From Gautieria morchelliformis (Eukaryota > Basidiomycota > Agaricomycetes > Gomphales > Gomphaceae): a stretch of 64,000 bases of DNA. Below are positions 57,421-64,000 of this stretch, one piece after another (positions within the stretch are counted from its first letter, which is position 1; the number at the start of each line of letters is the position of its first letter). The notes under the pieces were generated by a model. It ran no database searches and was not told the origin of the DNA. It saw only the letters and a list, made by a program, of their open reading frames with translations. The position numbers and the translations under genes were made by a program. The DNA lies in contig WHVA01000009.1 in assembly GCA_015179125.1 (NCBI GenBank), positions 310,001 to 374,000 of the forward strand, given 5' to 3'.

Positions 57421-58375
57421 CTTGTTTGCATTGCATGGACGTAAATGCGAGAGACAGCGAGGGTTGGACTCACACCTCGCAGCGGAGTACGATGATGACG
57501 ATAATGGCGATAAGCCACTGGGTATATCACTGAAACACGCAGGGGATGTACATGTCGTCACCAACAATGGTCGAACACATCTCCACGCAGCAGCTACTGA
57601 TACCGTATTCGCAAGGTAGACAACGACGGCGTAACCCCGAAGTGATCGTTATCACAGCGATGCAGTGAGGTATCTCCTGGCCCGTGAAGCAAATGCCCGC
57701 TCTGGTTGACAGGAATGGCCGCACGTGGCACGCTGCTCCACGCTGCGGCCTCTTCAGAAAACCCAAATACTATCAGACGTTTCCTCCAGTACAACTTGGA
57801 TGTGAAAGTGGTCGACAAGAAGGGCCGCACGCTGGTCCACGATGCTGCTGCCTCTGGAGGAAACCCAGAGACTATCGAATATCTCCTCTAGCACAACCTG
57901 GATGCGAATGCAGTCGATAGCGAGGGCGTGGCGCCATTGCACTGTGCCGCAGAGGCGGATGAGTGGACCCTTGACATGTCGAGGATAAAGAAAACCTCAG
58001 CGCAGCTGACAAGCAAGGCCGGACTGTTCTTCATTATGTTGCATGTTCTCCAACTACGCAAGCTATCGAATTCATGCTTGAGGATTTTGCCATGGATGTG
58101 GGCGCGATGGACAACGACGGCACCACAACACTGCACTATGCGGCAGCATTATTGCCACGATGGTACATTCGGAGCTCCGTGCAGATGCTAGAGGTGCTCT
58201 TGGACCATGGCGCAAACTCAATGCAACCAATAATGGTGCAACTCCGCTGGACGTAGCAAGATCACTAAGCTATGAGGTGTATGTGAAAACAGTGACGAGG
58301 GACATGCATACGCGTCCCGATGAGACTCGTACCGATGTAGAGTCTCAGAGCGACTCAGGCGCTGGGACAGAGTAG
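57420..58375 (+). pseudogene. Ankyrin-repeat protein, decayed
   Basis: Plus-strand frames carry at least five ankyrin-type units: DVNARDSEGWT, a unit with VTNNGRTHLHAAA, then NLDVKVVDKKGRTLVHDAAA, NLDANAVDSEGVAPLHCAAE, AMDVGAMDNDGTTTLHYAAA and a final NATNNGATPLDVARSLSYE. The last frame ends SDSGAGTE and a stop at 58,375. The units lie in different frames, with frame changes near 57,480, 57,600-57,700, 57,950-58,060 and 58,200-58,230 and an in-frame TAG near 57,888. No intron set rescues them by eye, so the gene looks dead. Ankyrin repeats bind other proteins; the original partner is unknown. Confidence 0.75.
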
Positions 58376-58787
58376 GTGCGCCATATCCCATTCCGAGTCT
58401 TCGATCTGCCCACTTGCTCGTGAGGCGCTCGAACGTCGGATAGTATGTCCGTGTCTTGAGGCCTTATTTTCCCGTGGGTCCCGTGAATTATTTTGTTCGA
58501 GGATTGTAAGGCCCACATGGATCTTCTGGCGAAACTGAGATGAACAAGGGTGGGAATAGAGGGGGAATCAAGCCGAATCAGACAAGGGAGACAAGGATTC
58601 AGAATTCTTGGCCGTAATTATTCGACATTAACCGGAAAGGCATAGCATTTTTGTAAACATATGTGACCAAAAAAACATGCAGTGGATATATGATGAACTT
58701 CCATGGAACCTACCTAATGTGATGTTATGCAAGTGTGATGCGACAAATGTGTGATGTCAAAGGAAACGGATCAGATGAAACATAGGA
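58376..58787. other. Gene-free stretch, 3' side of the nucleoporin
   Basis: No coding signal is seen. It is AT-rich toward 58,640-58,760 and probably contains the 3' UTR of the nucleoporin gene. Confidence 0.4.
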
Positions 58788-61700
58788 TCAAGGCCTTTTC
58801 CCCCTACGAGTGGGTAAACCTTTTACTTTACGAGGCGGTGGCGTTGCAGCGCCACCCAGGGTGAACATATTATTGGCCGCGGTTGCACCGGCCTGTGGCT
58901 GCGACTGCTGTGACGAACTTGAAGTACCAAACTGGAAGGGCTGCGCGCTCGGGGTGGACGGTGCAGTGGCAGCGTCTGGCTTGGGCGCTCCAAACGCTCC
59001 GGCAGGGGCTGGCAAGCTGAACGAGAAGGATGGCGAAGGACTCTGCGTCGCTTGCGGGAAGAGCGACGGACTGCTGGGGGCAGTGGCGGGTCTGTTCTCT
59101 TGCTGCTGCTGGGATTGACCGAAGGGGTTCGCATTACTGCTAGTGCTCGGATTTGCGAACGAAAACGAAGATGGCGCTGGGTTGGATGAGCCACCTCCGA
59201 AAGCACTAGTTAAGGGAGCACCAAATACGGATGAAGGCGGCCCCGTGGCTTTAGTAGAATTTGTCCCAAAGCTGAACCCGGTGCTTGCATTTGCAGAGGT
59301 TGTTGACGTGTTCGTGCTCTGCCCAAAGCTGAACCCGCTGGATAGAGAGGGCTTTGACTGTCCGAGCGAGTATGTACTCTCCGCTGGAGTAGCTTTGCTT
59401 TGTCCAAACGAAAAGCCCCCTCCACTGCCGGTGCTGGTGCCGAAACCCGCAAACGCCGGGGTTTGTGGGGGTTGTATGGCAGCTGTATCCTTCTTTTCGA
59501 CGGTTCGTGTTGGACTCTCCTCCATTTGGTCTGCAGCGACTTCCATTCCGTCCCCGTTTTCAACCATGGCCTGGGATGGCTTCGGCGTACTGGGAGCCGC
59601 AGGCGTTCCTACGCTGCCAAAGCCACCGAAAACTGACTTCGGTGCCGCAGGCGTTGTTGAAGTGCCATCTCCAGCCGTCGCGCCAGCGGATGAAGTAAAT
59701 GCGTTTGTAACACCGAATGTAAACCCAGGCTTCTTCTCTGCAGGTGGAGGCGTGGAAGGAGCGGCTCCGAACGAGAATGGTGATGGCGCAGCGTCCTTGT
59801 CGGATCCCTCGGATGCGGTTCCGAATCCAAACACGCTCTTAGGCGTTTCCGATGTTGGTGCTCCGAACGAAAACAAAGGCTTGGAGGACTGATCAGTAGA
59901 GGGCGCTGTGGAAGTCGTCTCCTTTGGCTTGTCTACAGATGGCGTGGATGTCGACGTAGCGGAAGACCCGAACGAGAAGGGCGGCTTTGTAGATGCATCC
60001 GATGTGGTAGGCACCTGACTAGAGGCAGCCTTGCTTGCAGCCCCAAAGATGCTAATAGGGGCCTGTGCACCATTTGTACTTGGCGTGCCGAAGGAGAAAG
60101 CCGATTTAGGAGCTTCTGGCCCGTCCAGAGGCTTACTGAAGGGCGAGGAAACATTGGTGGAGGAAGTCGCTGATGCAGTGCTAGGGAGTGTCGAAGTACC
60201 AAGGGCAGACGCAGACGAACCACCGAACGCAGAGAGCTTACTGGTGTCACCGAATGGCGACGGCTTTGATTCACTGGGCTGCTGTTGTTCCTTCTTTTCC
60301 TCCTTGCCTGATGCGGGTTCGGCACCGGAAAGACTTGAGGGCCGCTCTGTCCCCATTTCGCCGTCACCGTTAGGCAGTGGGGCACCAAAAAAGGAACCAG
60401 AAGGAACCTTTGGCGGTGTGAACTGCATTTGAGTGTTGGAAAAGAAAGATGGGATCGCACCGTCCCTAGTGACCGGAGACGGCAAGGCAGGCGAAGGAAC
60501 GGCCGCAGATGTAGGTGAAGGCGCCGCGAAAGGGCTGGGAATACCCTCTGCAGGTTTGGGCGCCGATGTCGGTACACTCGACATGGTGAGGCTGAAGGGT
60601 AACGTCGCAGGTGCAGTACTCGACTCTGATGTGGGAATCGATCGGCCTTGAGCTTTTGGATCGGTCTCAGCCTTCGGAGGCTCAACGGGGAATTCCGCCA
60701 CCGGCTTCGAGGTTGTACCGATGGACGAGCCAATGCGAGACAGGAGAGAGTCGAAGGACTGCGGTTGAGCGGGAAGAATTGGAGATACGGCGCGATTACG
60801 CGCCGCATCGTCTGCAGAAGTATCGGTCTGCATACCCGCTTCAGACATACTTCGAGAAGAGGAGAAAGAAATGCGTGTCTGCGTCTGTGAATCACGGGTC
60901 AACAGGACTCGATACAGAGCGAAAGATCCACCGCGTACCAGTGCTTGATAGTTTTTAAGCTCTTCTACACTCATCCCCCACTCCTCTTCTTCCTCGTCAT
61001 CGTCAAGTGAGAATTTATTTTTGGGTTTCTTAAGTTTCGGAGCAGACGCATGTGAGCGATGTACCCTGTTTGACGGGGCACGCAAGCTAGAGTACGAGTC
61101 AGCTTTCGACCGCGGTGGGGAGCTGGGCAACGCGGCAGCCTCCTTAGAGGAAATTCCATTGACGTGAACACCACTCTGGTGAGGCTCCGAATTATCATCA
61201 GCGTCCGTCTCGATGCTCTGGTCCTTCCGGGCCCCATTCACATCACCTTCAGCATGTGGGGCCTGAGGCCCACCCTGAGCAAGTACCTTCCCTTCATTTT
61301 TCATCTCGGCTTCTTTTTGAAGTTCATCCCTACGCCTTGCAAGCAGTTTCCTCATGCCTGACATGCCAGAAGAGTAAGGCCCAACAACTTCAGGTACTCG
61401 CTTGCCCTTGTCCTTCTTACCCTCCGGGGTGTGATCGAATCTTAACTTGGATGGGTTGGGAACATGCACCTTGGGTGGTCGGCGAGCTTCAGGCGCGGAA
61501 GGAAAAACTGGCCCTTGCAGCGGTGTTCGGAAGCTTTCGAGGGTGGACAATGTCCGCTCAGCCTTGGGGATGCTTGGAGAGCCTGGGGAGCATTGAAGGA
61601 GCTGTAGCGTAGAGAACGAGGGCGTACACTTACGGGAGACAAGACTTTCATCACCAACAAGCATGCTCCGGCTGGGAGATTCTCGCATCGGGGATACCGA

Positions 61701-62519
61701 CTTGCCATAGAAGTTAGTATGACTGAAACCTTGAGGAAACGTGCGATTCACCTGTCTGCTTTTCCCAAGAAATGCAAGGATCGAATCTTCTGACCTGCCT
61801 CTCGACGGTGCCCCCGGGAACAAAGTCTGGTGCCCCGCTGCGGCAGGAGGTGGACGGGTGAATGATGGGGTAGGAGACGGACCTAGGAGGGGCGGAGCAG
61901 TGGATTCACGAGTCTTGCGCTTTGGACTGGGGCCGAAGGTGGCCCCGGCGGCGAGCGGAGTGAAGCTGGAACGGGAAAACGAACGCGCAAAAGGGGATGG
62001 TGGAGGCATAGAAGAATCTCTGGTCATAGATCGAGGCTTGAGGATAGTGTCATGTGGTTCAATTGACATGGATGTACGGGTCATGACGGAGGTACCGCGA
62101 GAGGGTGGGAGCGGGAGGCCGGTGGGATCTACTGCTGAAGAGGGAGGCTCGAGCGACATGGTTCTAGCCGGAGTGATGCCATTGGAAATGTCCCAATGCG
62201 GAATCGGTGGCCTCTTTGACACGAAGAGTGACGAAGGGGGGTCGAGGTAGCCCACTTCCTCACCATCCTGGGGGCTCTCGCGCCGTACGCGTTTGGGTCT
62301 TGGTGGAGTGCCGGCACGTTCTGCAACGGACACCCGCCTCTTCTGGGGGGTATCATCCGATCCTTGGGGGTGGTCACCCGCCGAGAACCATGTCAGCGGC
62401 GCAGTTACGATGTTTTTGAGCGCGCCGAGCAAGGAGCTTGGGCGCTCTACGCCAACGTCGCGAGTACGATGGGCGTTGGAAGGCCTGGCGTACGGGTGAC
62501 CTCTGCTTTTGGCAGCCAT
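58788..62519 (-). CDS. FG-repeat nucleoporin, Nup1/Nup153-like, about 1,226 residues
   Basis: From the ATG at 62,519 the protein begins MAAKSRGHPYARPSNAHRTR. An amphipathic LGALKNIVTAPLTWFS follows, typical of the membrane-binding N-terminus of Nup1/Nup60 proteins. The middle is Ser/Pro-rich and basic with an acidic DDDEEEEEWGMSVEELKNY patch. The C-terminal half has about 30 FG units (FSFG, FGFG, FGAP, SVFGGFG, FAGFG). The extreme C-terminus KVKGLPTRRGKRP is basic, as in yeast Nup1. FG segments form the transport barrier on the nuclear side of the pore and bind importins. A 51-nt intron lies at 61,583-61,633 (SRSPSIPKAE after splicing). The frame extends 65 codons further up to 62,714, but the later ATG starts the conserved basic N-terminus. 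Confidence 0.88.
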   Translation of the reverse strand: MAAKSRGHPYARPSNAHRTRDVGVERPSSLLGALKNIVTAPLTWFSAGDHPQGSDDTPQKRRVSVAERAGTPPRPKRVRRESPQDGEEVGYLDPPSSLFVSKRPPIPHWDISNGITPARTMSLEPPSSAVDPTGLPLPPSRGTSVMTRTSMSIEPHDTILKPRSMTRDSSMPPPSPFARSFSRSSFTPLAAGATFGPSPKRKTRESTAPPLLGPSPTPSFTRPPPAAAGHQTLFPGAPSRGRSEDSILAFLGKSRQVNRTFPQGFSHTNFYGKSVSPMRESPSRSMLVGDESLVSRKCTPSFSTLQLLQCSPGSPSIPKAERTLSTLESFRTPLQGPVFPSAPEARRPPKVHVPNPSKLRFDHTPEGKKDKGKRVPEVVGPYSSGMSGMRKLLARRRDELQKEAEMKNEGKVLAQGGPQAPHAEGDVNGARKDQSIETDADDNSEPHQSGVHVNGISSKEAAALPSSPPRSKADSYSSLRAPSNRVHRSHASAPKLKKPKNKFSLDDDEEEEEWGMSVEELKNYQALVRGGSFALYRVLLTRDSQTQTRISFSSSRSMSEAGMQTDTSADDAARNRAVSPILPAQPQSFDSLLSRIGSSIGTTSKPVAEFPVEPPKAETDPKAQGRSIPTSESSTAPATLPFSLTMSSVPTSAPKPAEGIPSPFAAPSPTSAAVPSPALPSPVTRDGAIPSFFSNTQMQFTPPKVPSGSFFGAPLPNGDGEMGTERPSSLSGAEPASGKEEKKEQQQPSESKPSPFGDTSKLSAFGGSSASALGTSTLPSTASATSSTNVSSPFSKPLDGPEAPKSAFSFGTPSTNGAQAPISIFGAASKAASSQVPTTSDASTKPPFSFGSSATSTSTPSVDKPKETTSTAPSTDQSSKPLFSFGAPTSETPKSVFGFGTASEGSDKDAAPSPFSFGAAPSTPPPAEKKPGFTFGVTNAFTSSAGATAGDGTSTTPAAPKSVFGGFGSVGTPAAPSTPKPSQAMVENGDGMEVAADQMEESPTRTVEKKDTAAIQPPQTPAFAGFGTSTGSGGGFSFGQSKATPAESTYSLGQSKPSLSSGFSFGQSTNTSTTSANASTGFSFGTNSTKATGPPSSVFGAPLTSAFGGGSSNPAPSSFSFANPSTSSNANPFGQSQQQQENRPATAPSSPSLFPQATQSPSPSFSFSLPAPAGAFGAPKPDAATAPSTPSAQPFQFGTSSSSQQSQPQAGATAANNMFTLGGAATPPPRKVKGLPTRRGKRP

Positions 62520-63302
62520 TCGGGTCTGCTTTGGTGAGCGGAACGGATCTGGCATCGAGCAGGAGCAGGCGGCGGTGAGGACCACGCGTGGCGGCGCTTG
62601 AAAAAATTTGATTCTGATCAGTTGCCACCGTGGCCCGCTCAGTCGCAGGCTGGCAGGCCCATAAGATCTGAACCTTGGGGAGCTTCTGTCTCTAGTCGAC
62701 ACCGCTAGCGCCACGAAGGCAGGGTACCGGGTTTCCCAGCTCAGAGCCTGAAATGTTCCACGGCCTCATGATGTGACTGGCGAGTGCTGGCGTTGTTGAA
62801 CTCCAGACCTATAATGCATTGGTTTCTCCTGCGGAGTCGTTGTACACCAGGGCGGGTAGCCAGCAGCTGGCGCGTCAACAGCCATGCGATCGCTGCTTTT
62901 GTTGGGGCCTGCTGCAAGCCTGGGCGGTGGCTAATATTACGCCGGACAACAAGCCTTGTCCGATATGCAACCCTCGTTGGCTGCAGGCTCGCAGTTAGTG
63001 AATACATGATGTAATTTTTTTCAACCTCGAGCACCCTTATAAAGTGAAATATTTGGATAACCACTATTAATACAGTGAGCTTAATTTCGCCAGTGCTTAT
63101 AACTTGGGCAACATGCCCTTGAATCATAGGCGAAAAAACGGCGCGATAGGCGTTGACTGCCTGTAGGCTGTAATACTTTGTACCGGCGTGACTCAGCGTC
63201 CGTTTGGAGCTGCCATTGAATGTTCAAGCCCAGCTGGCAAAGCCGTGCAGCGAGAGTTTCTCTCCACATCCCTCATATTTGCCACAACACGTCTGAACCG
63301 GT
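62520..63302. promoter_or_regulatory. Divergent promoter region, nucleoporin / SPT16
   Basis: The two start codons face away from each other across 783 bp. No other gene is recognised between them; the minus-strand frame at 62,741-63,127 looks like chance. No strong TATA box was seen near either start. Confidence 0.55.
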
Positions 63303-64000
63303 ATGCACGTTGAGCTCAACACAAAATTGTTCAGCGAGCGCGTCAAGCTCGTCTACGACGCGTGGGCGGTTGGTCCTTGCATTTCAGCTTTGCCATAACT
63401 TTCCTAATGCCCTGTCTGTCCTCAGAGCGCTGGGCACAAGGAAGAATACGAATCGCTCGCGGGCATCGATGCCCTGTTATTGGTGGCAGGCGACCCTGCT
63501 GGGGAGGACGAGCCGGTGCGCAAAACAACTGCCTTCCAGGTCTGTAATTTTACGCGTCCAACGTGTCATTGTGGCTCACATGAGAGCAGACATGGCTATT
63601 GGGTTATGAGTTCCCATCCACTTTGATTTTATTCACCAAACAGAAAATCTATTTTCTGTGTTCGGCTTCCAAAGGCGCGTGTGCCACACACTTCTCAGAT
63701 GCGTTGGCTTATCCTCTTATCAGCCAAGGTCCTCATTCAGATCGAACAATCAAATCAACACATTCCCGTTCAAATATTTGCCCAGGCAAAACCGAAAGAC
63801 CCTCCAAGTGATGCTTTTCCAGCCTTCGTTGCGCTGTACAAGAGCCACGAGAAAGTTGGCATGATTACCAAAGAAAAACACTCGGGGAAAGTAGTCGATG
63901 AGTGGAACAAGTTGATCAAAGACGAAGATGTCAAAGTCGAGGTAGTTGACATGTCCTACGCTGTGTCTGCATTCATGGCTGTCAAAGACGAGGAGGAGCT
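63303..64000 (+). CDS. SPT16: FACT complex subunit SPT16, N-terminal part
   Basis: Exons 63,303-63,368, 63,426-63,539, 63,590 to about 63,674-63,680 and 63,724 onward give MHVELNTKLFSERVKLVYDA, LAGIDALLLVAGDPAGEDEP, KTTAFQ, TWLLGYEFPSTLILFTKQKI, YFLCSASK, VLIQIEQSNQHIPVQIFAQA and VVDMSYAVSAFMAVKDEEE at the window edge. These match the N-terminal aminopeptidase-like domain of Spt16, a histone chaperone that with Pob3 moves nucleosomes during transcription and replication. Introns are about 43-57 nt. The third intron can start with GT at 63,681 or with a GC donor at 63,675; both keep the frame, and the GC choice gives the shorter, more typical SKAKVL. The rest lies beyond the window. Confidence 0.93.

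Noticed and set aside
59143-59892. 249-codon plus-strand ORF opposite the nucleoporin
   Set aside because: It is a shadow of FG-repeat codons on the other strand, low in complexity, with no splice or start logic.
62520-62714. Upstream start for the nucleoporin at 62,714
   Set aside because: The added 65 residues are not similar to any nucleoporin start. The ATG at 62,519 opens the basic N-terminus followed by the amphipathic helix.

Overview
This 64 kb window is fungal nuclear DNA, most likely from an agaricomycete basidiomycete. Host genes carry many 45-60 nt GT-AG introns and several micro-exons, there is a TTAGGG-type telomere-like patch, and the mobile elements are chromodomain Gypsy, Copia, Tad-like LINE, Helitron, hAT, Harbinger and KDZ-like types. 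A Rhizoctonia/Ceratobasidium-like genome would fit, but that is inference.

Bases 1 to about 34,640 form an island of nested, mostly broken mobile elements. In order: the 3' part of a Copia element (1-1,577); a Gypsy fragment; an RTC4-like relic and a Harbinger relic with its Myb/SANT-like partner (2.8-4.7 kb); a near full-length Gypsy chromovirus with matching LTRs and a TGAGT target duplication (5,042-12,580); a LINE endonuclease stub with a split ORF and a KDZ-like scrap (13.5-15.5 kb); a candidate LTR and a solo Copia LTR; AT-rich tandem repeats; a second, rearranged chromovirus copy carrying a nested inverted solo LTR (19,331-26,830); a Helitron Rep/helicase relic (26.85-29.29 kb); another Gypsy relic carrying a palindromic MITE (29.3-32.9 kb); and a Copia relic interrupted by a 966-bp hAT element with a perfect 8-bp target duplication (33,333-34,298).

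Bases 35,151-64,000 are host genes. These are an Mch1-like MFS transporter (+), a SERCA-type Ca2+ ATPase (-), an unrecognised multi-exon gene (-), a UBE2L3-like ubiquitin E2 (+), a very large Ser/Pro-rich protein (+), a two-exon 119-residue protein (-), a BTB/POZ protein (-), an N-terminal glutamine amidohydrolase (-), a decayed ankyrin-repeat gene (+), an FG nucleoporin of the Nup1/Nup153 kind (-) and the 5' part of SPT16 of the FACT complex (+). The nucleoporin and SPT16 are divergent across about 0.8 kb.

The host genes do not form a pathway. They are housekeeping functions: transport, Ca2+ pumping, ubiquitin and N-degron proteolysis, nuclear transport and chromatin. The most novel signals are an antisense gene-like unit shared by both chromovirus copies, a telomere-repeat patch inside an LTR, a 7-nt exon that supplies part of the invariant hinge motif of the Ca2+ ATPase, and an HPG in place of HPN in the E2.
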